Assembly (NCBI GenBank): GCA_963920765.1
Contig: OY987243.1
Coordinates: forward strand, 15,252,001-15,316,000
Source of the DNA: Ulota crispa
Lineage: Eukaryota; Streptophyta; Bryopsida; Orthotrichales; Orthotrichaceae
Length of the DNA: 64,000 bases
Direction: 5' to 3'
Shown: one piece after another, positions 24,929-35,272 of the stretch
Numbering within the stretch: the first letter of the stretch is position 1
How the letters are laid out: every line of letters begins with the position of its first letter
Notes under the pieces: generated by a model
Databases searched by the model: none
What the model saw: only the letters and a program-made list of their open reading frames with translations
What the model was told of the DNA's origin: nothing
Position numbers and translations under genes: made by a program

Positions 24929-25340
24929 GGGAATTGATATGTGTACCACACCCTTCCAGTTACTATACCACACCATGGGATAAATTTTAGATTTCTACCA
25001 TCAAAAAGTTGAATTTGAAAATTCTGAATTCAAATTTGGACTTAGAGACCATGGTATTGTCTAGAACCATAAAAAAAGTTGCAATTCAACAACACCCAAT
25101 GAAAAAGTTTAGTTAGGGAGAAAATTGTTGAATTTTTTTTTGTTTGTAAAAAAAGATAAGCTTTTTCATTGGGTGTTGTTGAATTGCAACCTTTTTTATG
25201 GTCCTAGACAATATCATGATCTCTAAGTCCAAATTTGAACTCAAAATTCTCAAACTCAAATTTTTGATGGTAGAAATCTAAAATTTACCCCGGGGGTGTG
25301 GTACAGTAGTTCAAAGGGTGTGGTTCACATATTAATGCCC
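24929..25340. mobile_element. Foldback element with arms of about 190 bp
   Basis: The sequence from GGGAATTGATATGTGTACCA onward is mirrored by a right half whose reverse complement starts GGGCATTAATATGTGAACCA. Both arms carry ACCACACCC, TTGGACTTAGAGA-type and CATTGGGTGTTGTTGAATTG-type blocks in inverse order around a short centre near 25140. It sits inside the CACTA element. Confidence 0.7.
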
Positions 25341-25931
25341 TTAAAAAATATCCAAAACTATTCAAAAGTTTATAGAATTTTGATTTTATAACTGCAAGGT
25401 TTTAATTCCGTAACTTTTCACGATTTCATGTTATTTGAAACTATCAAACTATGGAGGCTATTTTAACAAAATAAGATTCTTTTTACAAAAAAAGTAGCAC
25501 TAAATAATAATTATTAATGAATCCAACCTTTGCCTACAACAATCCTTACGAGATTTGTAAATTCCAATAAAAATTTATAAACAAAATCAAAAGGATGGAA
25601 ATAAACAATTTTTTAAAAATTTCCAAACACCTTCTTTGATTTTAACTCATAACTTTTGATAAAAAGATTGAAATCCAAAAAAAATTGTTGGAAGTGAAAG
25701 TAAAATACATTTACCAACATTTTTTAGTTATAAGTTTTTTGAAAAAAAGTCTTTTAATGGGCAGAAATAGCCTCCAAAGTCTACAAGATTACTAAAAACA
25801 TTAACATTTAATGTACAAATAGAATCATGATTATAATATGTTCACGTGTATTTGCACATTCTCTAGTGGTTCTTGAGAATGTGATAAAGTTGTGGAGTGT
25901 GAGGATAGAGGTGGGGGATTCAAACCCCACT

Positions 25932-26163
25932 GCTGGCAGCTGCCCAAACCTTTGGGCAACTGCCCAAACCCTCGGGCAGCTACCCGGGGGTTTGGGTAGC
26001 TGCCTAGGGGCTAGGGCAGCTGTCTAAAGGTTTGGGCAGCTGCTCGTGGGCTCGGACAGCTGCTTGAGATTTGGGCAACCGCCTAGGGGCTCAGGCAGCT
26101 GCCCAGAGGTTCGGGCAGCCGCCCAGGGGCTCGGGTAGCTGCCCAAGATTCAGGCAGTTGCGC
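25932..26163. repeat. GC-rich tandem array of GGGCAGCTGCC units
   Basis: About ten variants of a unit of roughly 20-24 bp, based on the palindrome GGCAGCTGCC plus CAGGGGCTC or AAGGTTTG, form an island of very high GC in AT-rich DNA. It lies in the right subterminal part of the CACTA element, where such elements usually carry transposase-binding repeats. The frame 25827-26027 partly reads through it. Confidence 0.85.
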
Positions 26164-26413
26164 GTTCCCTAAAATGTCCACTTTTTCATAAAATAAAATA
26201 AAATTCCATGAAAAAAAATTTTAAAATTGAAAAGAAATAGAATTGAACAACATAAAATACGTGAAAAGTAACAGAAATCAACAAAAAATTAATAGAAAAC
26301 TGTAAATAATCAACAGAAAAGTACCCAAATCAACCTGACCAAATCCACAAAAAAAATCAACAGTTTTTGGTTGAAATTCTGTTGATTTTGTTTTGAATTT
26401 TCTACTAGTGTAC

Positions 26414-27718
26414 TATTAAACTCACAAGGTCCTTTGTAATATTACATCTCAATTTTTATAATACCACATCTCCAATCTGTGTGATATTATCACATAGATA
26501 CAATTTCAAGACTTACTGAATTTTTTACTTTGCATTGTATCTAACATATAAAAATCCTAATAAAATTCTACTAGTGAATGTGTAGCGTAGCAAGCGCCAA
26601 CCACTAGTCATACCACTAAAGTCACATTGATCTCTGTAATATCACATTTTTGCATTGTTTGATATTATAAAGTTAACCTTCAATCATTCTTGCTATTTTG
26701 GTTTGAATATTTTTACATTTCAATGTATGCAATTTTTTTAATGTATTCATCACTGCCTATAATTCATTTGTTAAAATTAGTATTTTACATTTCAATGTAT
26801 GCATGTTTGAAAATATTTGTATAAAATCATTTAAATCAAATTTCTTTAAAGAATTATTAAAATTACAACTTTGCATTCTATTTAAATATATGAAAACTTT
26901 ACTAAATATATAGTATGGTGAATGCATAGCGTAGCAAGCGCCAATCACAAATTTTTACCAGTATTGTCGTTCACTTGGGCAATTCTTTCATAAAAGTGAT
27001 TGTTATTAGTATTTGTCATTCAACTATTAAGCAAGAATTGGAGATTTCATTCATATTTCATCTTATTTTTCTAAATGTTGAGGTAGTTAGCGTCTAAATG
27101 AAGTCAAAGTGAGGTTAATTTACTCTAAAGGTCCCTAATAATTGCTGACCTAGAAACAAGGTATTTTCTCTCCCAAGATTTCACTTATGTTTGACAAAGG
27201 TTAGCAAATTGGGATGGCTATTTGTAGAGTTTTCTTATAAGTGCTGTGGAATTGAGAGAAATGATGTGACCTTTACAGACATTTAGTAATCATATTATTT
27301 ACATATAGAGCTTCTTTAGAGGTTTTGGATTGATCTATTGTAATCCAAATGGAATAGAATTTAGAAAAAGTAAAAAAATACTTTGATTCCTGTTGCTAAG
27401 AGCTATTTCAATGTTTGTGCCATTTAGGCGTTGGAACAACACTATAAAGGTGGCAATTTGGGTTTTCAAAAATAAGGAACCCGAGAGGAACAGTAAACAA
27501 TGTTTGTGTTTGGAGTGCGCACCAACAAAGTGTCCAGGAGAAGTATTTTGCAACTTGTTCCTGCGCAAGTCAAGTGAGGCAATAAAGCGTAATTAATTAC
27601 ATCATAGCAACAACCAGGTTTGTGAGAGGTTGCTTCCTCCATTTGGCAAGCTTGATATAGTACACCTATATCATTGGGTCACTTCAGCCCAAAATTTACA
27701 TCACAACTTAAAGAGCTT
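26414..27718. other. Intergenic; one direct repeat pair
   Basis: The 18-mer TAGCGTAGCAAGCGCCAA occurs near 26582 and again near 26925 in the same orientation, each preceded by similar text (gtgaatg), pointing to a diverged duplication about 340 bp apart. No gene is seen. Confidence 0.5.
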
Positions 27719-28047
27719 TGAGCATCTCCACTGGTGCTCGTCACACGTGGTTTGTTCAAAGGTTTCCATCTATTTAGAAGGGCCCCCTCAAGCTCCTTGG
27801 TCTCCACCCATGCTCTTCAACAAGGTGGTCTTGCACTTCAACATGCCTCATAAAAAATCATTTGACCACTTACCAATAAAAATAGAGAATAAAGTACATT
27901 AAACTTAGGATGAATAGTGTTTTGATGGACCATTGTTAAACACGCTAAAATGGAATGTTTTGAGAAGGTTTTTAAAGGCCTCGGAGCACTTTTCATCCAC
28001 TTTTTACTAGTGTCAAACCTTGGGAAGACATAAGTGGAGATGCTCTT
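27719..28047. mobile_element. GAGCATCTCCA-type MITE
   Basis: TGAGCATCTCCACTGGTGCT at the left faces AAGTGGAGATGCTCTTA at the right. The body is related, in inverse orientation, to the elements at 33432-34050. TTA beyond the right end suggests a Harbinger-type TWA target, but the left flank is not clean. Confidence 0.55.
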
Positions 28048-28194
28048 AGGATTTCCACGCTACAAGCCTTTTACGACTCCAATATGCCATCTTGCCAATG
28101 ATGTTGCTATGAGGCCAGATGAAAATTCATAGAGACATGGTGCAAAAATGATGTCTTTGCCACTGTGATTGATAACAGGACTCAGTGGGCACTC

Positions 28195-28334
28195 TATGGT
28201 CCTATAAATAGCTATTCTTCATGTGGTCCTACAACTAGCTATTTTTTCATATGGTCCTATAACTAGCTCTATTTTTCTGTGGTCCTATAACGAGCTATGT
28301 TTTCCTGTGGTCCCATAACTAGCTCTGTTTTTCC
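28195..28334. repeat. Minisatellite, unit of about 30 bp, about five copies
   Basis: Five consecutive variants of TGGTCCTATAACTAGCTCT followed by a T-rich spacer and TGTGG or TATGG. Confidence 0.9.
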
Positions 28335-29250
28335 AAATGTTGTACAGTAAGTTTACATTGTGTTAGCCAAGGTTAGCTGTCCTTGCCATGGGCTTCCCCA
28401 TCTGTTGGTTGCAAGCGGTTTGATAAGTTGGTTTGACGTTTTTGGTCTATTTAACTGGTCGGTTGTGTCCTGGTCCTTTTTGGTTCTCTTTATGCTGCTT
28501 TTGGCTTGGGCTCTGTGCTTTACAGTTGCAAATGGATTTTCATTCACTTCTGCCACACAAAAAAAAAAATTATGACAAAATTTTGCCTAAATTTCTCTAG
28601 TGGGTGACCGGTTGACCGCACCCTGCTGTCTGTATTTACACCAGAGCAGATGTTTCAGGCCGTAAGTACGAAATGGCATCATACTTAAGCTGTACGTACA
28701 GACTACAGAGGATTATACCTCGGCCACTGGTGGGGTATGAAAGGCATCGTAGCTGCGCTTCGCTTTCTATTGGATATCAATGTTCAGAAACGTGGCTAAC
28801 TTTGAGCAAAAGGTGTATTAAACATTTTTTTATAGCTACAAAACACGTAAATACCGCAGTGATGAATTTGCAGTTAGCATAATTAGCAATGTGTTCTTAG
28901 TCACTTGGGCTAGTATGAAAACAACACTTGGAATAAGTGATAACCATGGAAAAGGCCTTTGGTTTATCATTTTAACGAAGGGCACAAAATGAGGGTCATT
29001 TTACACTAGGATATGAGACCATCGAGGCGTTTGAACCAAATTTTGAGTCCATACAAACTCACGAACAATCTCAAGCATTCATTATGATAAATAAATAAAT
29101 AAACAAACAAACAAATAAATACATAGGGTTATTTCTTCAACACAGAAAAGTCTTGAAACTAGAAGCAGGGACATGATTTAAAACCTTTTATTTTTTGAAA
29201 TAGAAAGAATGAAGAAGTTAACAAAGTAGAGATATTGAGGTTTCAACTCT

Positions 29251-29288
<38 letters not shown>

Positions 29289-29563
29289 TTGTATTTCTAT
29301 GAAGTTTGACTAGGCAACAAATTTGACTTTTTATTCCAAATTTGTCCTTCTAGTCACTTTGGTAGGATAGATTCTTGGGTTTGGAACTTTGACATGTCAT
29401 ATATTTTGAGTAGTATTTGTTTTTCTCAAAATTTTGACAATGCTCATAGTGTCAAGGCGTTGGGAATGGTTTTAAAATGCAACCAATCAAAGGTGAGAAT
29501 TAAGTCATGCTTGACCTTTGACCTCCAAAAGAGCATTGACACTCATGCGAAGCAAAACACCGT
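28335..29563. other. Intergenic; simple repeats only
   Basis: Contains an (AAAT/AAAC)n run at 29087-29124 and a (TA)n run at 29259-29284. No gene recognised. Confidence 0.55.
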
Positions 29564-29567
29564 TTAA

Positions 29568-29793
29568 CCCTTAAACGTCCATAGGGCATAGTATATACTT
29601 GGGTGTATAATTGTCATTTGCTACCAATAAGAAATTTTAATTTGGGATCTCAAGTAGCTCACTAGAACCGCATTGATCTATTCTCCAACTTCTTTGTTGA
29701 TCTCAACTATAATAGAGGTGTGGATCCATTCCAAATACAAGAAAAATACCTTGTATTGTACTAGTCGGAGCGGCACGCTCAAACGTTTAGGGG
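29568..29793. mobile_element. TTAA-flanked 226-bp MITE (family also at 46029)
   Basis: TTAA lies at 29564-29567 and 29794-29797. The ends are CCCTTAAACGTCCATAGGGC and, reverse-complemented, CCCCTAAACGTTTGAGCGTG. In inverse orientation the body matches 46029-46264 (shared TTTTTCTTGTATTTGGA-like and GGTAGCAAATG-like blocks). Confidence 0.8.
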
Positions 29794-29797
29794 TTAA

Positions 29798-30284
29798 TGT
29801 TATTGCAAAATTAGATTCAAAGGATTGGCTTTTTCTTGCTTAACTAGTACATTGCTAGAGCAAGCACTTTGATCTAATAAATTCACCAAAGAAGCATTCG
29901 CTCAAGTTATGTCCTTGAAGCATGTTGATTTGTGACATCTCCTTGAAGGCCCATTTGCATTGGCAAACGTGATGCATTTTCCTCACTTTAATTTTGTATA
30001 CACCAATGCACTTGCAATGCGTGGAAAAATATGTCAAGGAATCTTGTTTTTGCACATGAAGAATTGTCTCATTCCAAGCAACCTATGAGGAGGTTTCACA
30101 TGACCTCCAAAAAAATGGGAATAATCATATAGGGCCTTTTAGGTGATGAGGTTTTAAACTTTCATGAGCGTTTAATTTATATTCATACATTTTTATTCAC
30201 TATTCATCCCTTTTATGATTATTGCATGTGCTAATGAAAATTTGAAATAAGCCAAGAGACGGAAGGATCCATCAGTCCATGGGC
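29798..30284. other. Intergenic, no gene seen
   Basis: No gene or repeat recognised in this AT-rich stretch. Confidence 0.5.
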
Positions 30285-30614
30285 TAAAGTAGGAGGCTCA
30301 TGAATGGAGCATCTAAGGGTTGAAACTAGATTTTGGGGAGGTGAAATTTCTTGAAATATGTTTTGGTAAATTTTCTTGAAAGATAAGAGAAATGAGAATC
30401 TAACCCAAGTTGTTTCATATTTTTTGGAGCTTTATAGAGTTAGTTGTGAAACATTGAAGTGAAAAGGCCATAAGACTCAAAAATAATGCACCTCCTCAAA
30501 CATACATTTCTTGTACGTTATTGAAGGGTTATGAAAAACAACATGTACAAACAAAGTACATTTGACGAGATGCAACATTTTAGAGCCTACATGCTTTTAG
30601 AACCTCCTACCTTA
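30285..30614. mobile_element. 331-bp-family TA-flanked MITE, copy 3
   Basis: It runs from TAAAGTAGGAGGCTCATGAA to GAACCTCCTACCTTA and has nearly the same length as copies 1 and 2. It is collinear with copy 2 throughout. Confidence 0.7.
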
Positions 30615-31790
30615 GCGCCAATGGGGAGGAGGGGCATGAGTGGGTGCTTTTCCATATAACAACAATAGAATATCTTGAAAAGTAATAAAGGGACATCGAT
30701 GACAGCCTGAGGGCATTTCTTGAAGTTCTGTAATTTTGTTTAATTTAGCACTTCAGTTTGTTAGAAATTAGATATTTAAAAAAAATCAAAAATTCAAAGA
30801 GATTTTCAAGAAATAAGTAATTAAGTGATACACGTTATGTCATATATGCAATTTGAAAATGATCTTGAAACCAGGTTTCCAAAATATAAAAACCTTACTG
30901 CCCGGAATGTTTTCAAAACATCTCCACCAATCTAGTATATGACACATTTAACTATTTGTGTAATTATGGACTTTTAGTATAGCTTATTAGGAGATTTCCC
31001 AATGTTTAGCATGTATATTTTTCAAAATTTTACAAGTTTTTTTACTTGAATATATCTTTCAATGTCTTGCAAGTAACCTAGATATTTCACAAACATCTTC
31101 AAATCTTTTGCAATCTAAAGAAGGTTTGGACTTTGAATAGTCCACTTTTGGAAATGTGGCACGTATGTGTATTTTAAAAAGGGCGATAATGAACTACTTC
31201 AAAGCTTTTCATCCACTTGATTTCGAGATCCATTTTTTCCAGATTTCTAGCAAGATTTTGAAAAGGAAATACCTTTAGTACGTGAAAGATTCAGTTTACA
31301 TCTGAATATGAATAGTACTTTTTATGTCAGGTTTTTGAGCCCTTACTGGGAATGGCCCCCAACTGATCCCCTACAGTTTGTCCTTCCATCATGTTAGCTC
31401 TCCAAAAATGGAGCCTATGACCATGCAGTCATACGCAACATTTTTTTTTAAAATTTATATGTTCTATTGCTGCTCAATACCCAGCTCAATTTAAATGATA
31501 TTATTCAGTTTCTTAGTATTCACAAACAAGTTTGCAAATCTTCGACATGCTATATTTTCTTTAGGTTTGTTCTTGAAAATTTGAACACAACGTGGTTTTA
31601 ATAAACCAAATATCAAATACAAAAAAAACTAAAGCAATGAGAAGAATTTACACCAAAACACATGCTCTAATATAAAATGTCATGGTGTGAACTGTTTTTT
31701 AAAGTCGTTTTGTAATTAAAGGCATACCCGTGATTTTTCAACTCCACATTGCAACAGTACACTTGTAGTAAAGGAAATCTCCCTGTTTTT
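30615..31790. other. Intergenic, no gene seen
   Basis: AT-rich DNA; no gene-like frame or element identified. Confidence 0.55.
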
Positions 31791-31794
31791 TTAA

Positions 31795-32537
31795 CCCCTA
31801 AAGGCTCCAGTAGCATTTTTTTTTGGTAATATAGCAATTTTGGGCAGCTCACTACAAATAGATGTTTCATCCTTTTCCTTTGAAAATTTACACACATGAT
31901 GTGCCCAAGGAGTAGCTTTAAGGTCCAACAACTTTCAGAATTTTTGACAACATGGTTCAAGAGTTATTGCATGACATGTTGTTTTTTTTTATAACTCTGG
32001 GCAGCTTGGGCAGCTCAGAAAACTTCTTCAAAAAATAACATTTTTTAAATTTTCATTTTGAAATTGGTTCTTTAGACTTATACACATGTGGAAAGCTTTG
32101 AATCATTCAATCTTGAGTAATGAAATGAAAGTTATGAGAACTTTTTGATTGTGGGTAGGTATGGAGTCTCTCAAAACCATACCTACCGGCAAACTAAAAA
32201 TTCTCACAACTTTCATTTCATCAATCAAGATTGAATGATTCAAAGCTTTCCACATATGTATAGGTCTAAAGAACTAAGTTCAAAATAAAAAAATAAAATA
32301 TTGAAATTTAAAAATAATAATCTAGGCTGCCCAAGTTGCCTAGAGTTAAAAAAACATCATGTCATGCAATAACTTTTGATCCGTGTTGTCAAAAGTTTTG
32401 AAAATTGTTGAACCTTAAAGCTACTCCTTGGGCACATCATGTATGAAAATTTCAAAAAAAAAAAGATGAAAAATCCGTTTGTAGTGAGCTACCCAAAATC
32501 CAATTTATACCTCATAGGGACAATGGGCTTTTAGGGA
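31795..32537. mobile_element. TTAA-flanked foldback element, almost entirely palindromic
   Basis: TTAA lies at 31791-31794 and 32538-32541. The ends are CCCCTAAAGGCTCCAGT and, reverse-complemented, TCCCTAAAAGCCCATTGTCC. Almost the whole element is an inverted repeat centred near 32170 (GGTAGGTATG / CATACCTACC at the centre). Matching blocks such as GGGCACATCATG, GCAATAACT and GCTTTCCACAT recur in mirror order over arms of about 360 bp. Internal similarity links it to 58823-59753. It has no coding capacity; a transcript would fold into a long hairpin. Confidence 0.8.
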
Positions 32538-32734
32538 TTAAGCACACTAGAAACTAAATTGAGCAAACTTCATTTTTAATTTTTTAATAAAATACACAAT
32601 AAAGATTATCTTAAAGTTTCAAGTCTATTCTATGGAACACAAAGCCTAAATGAAAAAATACACTACAAGGTCTATTGGTTTTTAAATAAAGATATTCATT
32701 AATAATAATAATAAAAAAGGCAACTCCTCAGATG

Positions 32735-32965
32735 TGGCTCAATGATGCGGGTTCATCCTAGTGTATCAAAGTAATGACCCTTCAAAACACTATTCATTCT
32801 AAGTTTAATGAGCTTTATACGTTCTCCGTGGTGAATGGTTAGTTGACTATTTACGAGGCACATTTGAAGAGCAAGGGCCACCTTTGAAGTGCAAGGTTAG
32901 AGAACTAGAATTTTGAGAGCCCTCCAAATAAAGATGTAAAGGCATCCGTAATGCACCTAGCAAGC
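32735..32965. mobile_element. Decayed relative of the 33.4-34.0 kb MITEs
   Basis: Shares the CACTATTCAT, ATGAGCTTTAT and GGGCCACCTTTGAAG-type blocks with the two elements at 33432-34050, but has no clear ends. Confidence 0.4.
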
Positions 32966-33029
32966 ATGCATAATATATTATGTCTACTTTTTTAATAGAT
33001 GATAGCATAAAAATTTATGATGTGAAGTA

Positions 33030-33345
33030 CATTTAAATTTCCCATTATAAATCTTTTGTAAAATTGGTATTAGTGTTGGTTAACTTTGATACATCCCATC
33101 AAATGTTAACTAACTTCCAATAAATTTAGAGGACGCTTCAAATTAAGCACAATAATGAAAATTTAGCCAAAAGAATGACAATTAAATTGTACCACCCTTT
33201 GGTTGATTTTTCTTTTATGGGTTTGGTTTGGAAAGGCCTCTAAACTTTTTGGAAGTTAGTTAACATTTGATGGAATATATCAAAATTAACCAATGCTCAT
33301 ACCAAGATTTTATAAAATTTTCATAACAATTTTTTTTTAAATGTC
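33030..33345. mobile_element. Foldback element, family also at 53.8-54.1 kb
   Basis: The left block (TTTGATACATCCCATCAAAT then GTTAACTAACTTCC) is mirrored at the right by GGAAGTTAGTTAAC then ATTTGATGGAATATATCAAA. The exact ends are unclear. The region 53755-54110 has the same layout with diverged sequence. Confidence 0.5.
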
Positions 33346-33431
33346 CTTCAAATTGTTAAAAAATGTGTTATAATTTATCATCATGGTATATGGGGATTGC
33401 TTGCCGAGTGCACTGCACATGCTATAAGTAA

Positions 33432-33734
33432 GGGCATGTCCATTGGTGGCTCAAACACGCTCAAAGTGGATGAAAAGTGTTGAGGGCCCTCTCAAGACCC
33501 TCTCGAGACACTTTGTCCTATCATGTCTAGGAAGGGCTGTTCAAGACACTATTCATCTTAAGATTAGTGAGCTTTATCCTCTATTTTTGTTGATAAGTGG
33601 GCAACTGATTATTTATGGGACATGTTGGAGTGCAAGGCCACCTTTTTGAAGAGCATGCGTGGAGATTCAAGGGCTTGAAGGCCGACCAAAATAGATGGAA
33701 AACTTTGAAAGAGCACGGATTGGTGGAGATGCTT
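33432..33734. mobile_element. Harbinger-like MITE, first of an abutting pair
   Basis: Left end GGGCATGTCCATTGGTGG; the right end, reverse-complemented, is AAGCATCTCCACCAATCC. TAA flanks both sides (33429-33431, 33735-33737). The body is collinear with the next element. Confidence 0.6.
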
Positions 33735-33737
33735 TAA

Positions 33738-34050
33738 GAGTAGCTCTACCGGTGATTCCAACACGCTGAAAGTAGATGAAATATGATGCGGGCCCTCTCA
33801 AAAGCCTCTCTTGACATTGTGTCATGCTGTGTCTAGCAAGGGCCCTTCAAGCCACTATTCATTCACTATTCACCATAAGTTTAGTGAGCTTTATCCTCTA
33901 CTTTCCTTGATAAATGGTCAACTGATATTTATGGGGCATGTTGGAGTACAAGGCCACCTTTTTGAAGAGCATGGGTGAAGATCAAGGGGCTTGAGGGCCG
34001 GCCAAAACATACGGAAAACTTTGAAAGAGCATGGACTGATGGAGATGCTC
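33738..34050. mobile_element. Harbinger-like MITE, second of an abutting pair
   Basis: Left end GAGTAGCTCTACCGGTG; the right end, reverse-complemented, is GAGCATCTCCATCAGTCC. It shares the TAA at 33735-33737 with its neighbour and ends at TAG, a likely decayed TAA. Confidence 0.6.
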
Positions 34051-34241
34051 TAGTCTCTTGAAATGTCAAGTTTGAAGAGTAACGCTGGACATGCTCTTAC
34101 AACAAGGATAATGTAGAAATCTAGCTAAATATAATATGGATAGAGAGGATATCATAGGAAACCCTCATCCTGAACTATGAAGTCATTCAGCTTGTTGCAC
34201 CAAAGGAGGGACGGTAATTGGGCACTGGAGATCCAGTTTAA

Positions 34242-34578
34242 CCCTTAAAAGACGGATGGATCAGCGTGGCTTGCCCTGCCTGTAGCATTCTATAGTGTTT
34301 TGCACATGGGCGCCAGTAGTATTGCTTCAAAAAGTTGGAAAAGCCAACAGTGCATGGTGCTCTTATGAAAATTGCAAGAAGGGCAGCTCGGGAGTTAACA
34401 CCATGTATCACAATTTGAGTTACAAAATAAAATGAATACATCTCAAGAGATAATTTTTTGTCTTCCATGGTGGACCATATGTTTATGGTTACTTATGAAA
34501 AAAAAAAAAAAAATCAGATGAAAAACAACTTTTTTCTGAAAGCCGGAGGACGTTTTCGTCCTCTTCGACGTTTAGGGG
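34242..34578. mobile_element. TTAA-flanked 337-bp MITE beside the GRAS region
   Basis: TTAA lies at 34238-34241 and 34579-34582. The ends are CCCTTAAAAGACGGATGG and, reverse-complemented, CCCCTAAACGTCGAAGAG. It marks the last AT-rich sequence before the GC-rich 5' flank of GRAS copy A, about 660 bp from the arm edge. Confidence 0.75.
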
Positions 34579-34759
34579 TTAATTGCAAACAAGAGTAGGG
34601 AATGTTGGGAACTTAGGGACTCGGGGAACTTGCGGAACGTATCAAATGGGGGCACAGAGACATGTTCTGTACAGTGTACAGTACAGTACAACGTATGTGC
34701 GCCAGCAGAAATCGCGGTTAACGGTGAACAGAGAAGGGCATCTATTCCCGACCTTCTCC

Positions 34760-35238
34760 GTCGACGCTCCTTGCGAAGCTGGCTGCGAAGGAGAGCTTGA
34801 AACAATGGTCCCAGCTGCAGTGGTACCGTCGTGGTGGATCAGAGGTAGTCGGTAGCGTCGATGCTTTGTCGCTTTCTGCTTGTCAATCGATTCCTATCGA
34901 TTTCCCGGACGGGTTTCAAGATTTTTCGCGGTAAACTAACGACGCCTCAACGACCTAAGTTGGCCACTTTCTGGCGAGAGTTCGTTCCAGTTTGGAGGCT
35001 CGTCACGTTGTGTTGGCGGAGGAGGAGGTCTCGCATCCTTGAGGAAACATTTACCACCAACCATTGAAAATTTTTCGAACTGGGGACAAAGGCCGTGTTT
35101 CGGATTTTACAACACATTCGACCGGAGCTCGTTACTAAAGAAGGCAGTTTTGGTGGCCATAGGGTTGCAGTCATCGGCGCGCCTCCGAGGATAACATTCC
35201 GACAGCTTAAGGTTGTGAGAGGGCGTGGCAAATTATTC
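34760..35238 (+). promoter_or_regulatory. Diverged 5' flank of GRAS copy A (promoter and likely first UTR exon)
   Basis: GC-rich sequence between the TTAA MITE and the identical arm. It aligns in order, with gaps, to the reverse complement of 51781-52255. Anchors, measured from the arm edge (A/B), are GCGAAGCT/ACGAAGCT at about 466/470 bp, a GAGG...GTCGGT...CGTCGAT block at 398/405 bp, TTTGGAGG at 248/228 bp, and the 15-mer AGGCCGTGTTTCGGA at 149/142 bp. Upstream of a gene whose leader probably begins here, it should contain the promoter and transcription start. I could not identify a TATA box with confidence. Confidence 0.5.
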
Positions 35239-35272
35239 TCGGTACCTTTCGTTCAGCGGCGGTTGCAAAGTT

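Larger units (their letters stand above)
23047..26410. mobile_element. Non-autonomous CACTA (En/Spm) transposon, 3.36 kb
   Basis: The element starts CACTAGTAGAAAA and ends TTTTCTACTAGTG, a perfect 13-bp CACTA terminal repeat. TAC flanks both sides (23044-23046 and 26411-26413), the 3-bp target duplication of this superfamily. Subterminal words such as ATCAACAG and TGTTGATTT repeat near both ends. Inside are a long AATCTTT-type tandem array, a foldback element and a GC-rich GGCAGCTGCC array. No TNPA/TNPD-like or other transposase frame is visible, so it must be moved in trans, if at all. Confidence 0.87.

Noticed and set aside
23047-26410. Possible LTR-type element, because of long repeats
   Set aside because: There are no long direct end repeats or TG...CA ends; the CACTA inverted ends and 3-bp duplication explain the borders.
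26582-26942. Repeated TAGCGTAGCAAGCGCCAA considered as an RNA gene or regulatory array
   Set aside because: Only two copies, no hairpin, no tRNA or snRNA features; best read as a diverged local duplication.
34660-34695. GTACAGT-rich palindromic cluster upstream of GRAS copy A, considered as an operator
   Set aside because: Short and not shared with the flank of copy B; there is no support for a function.
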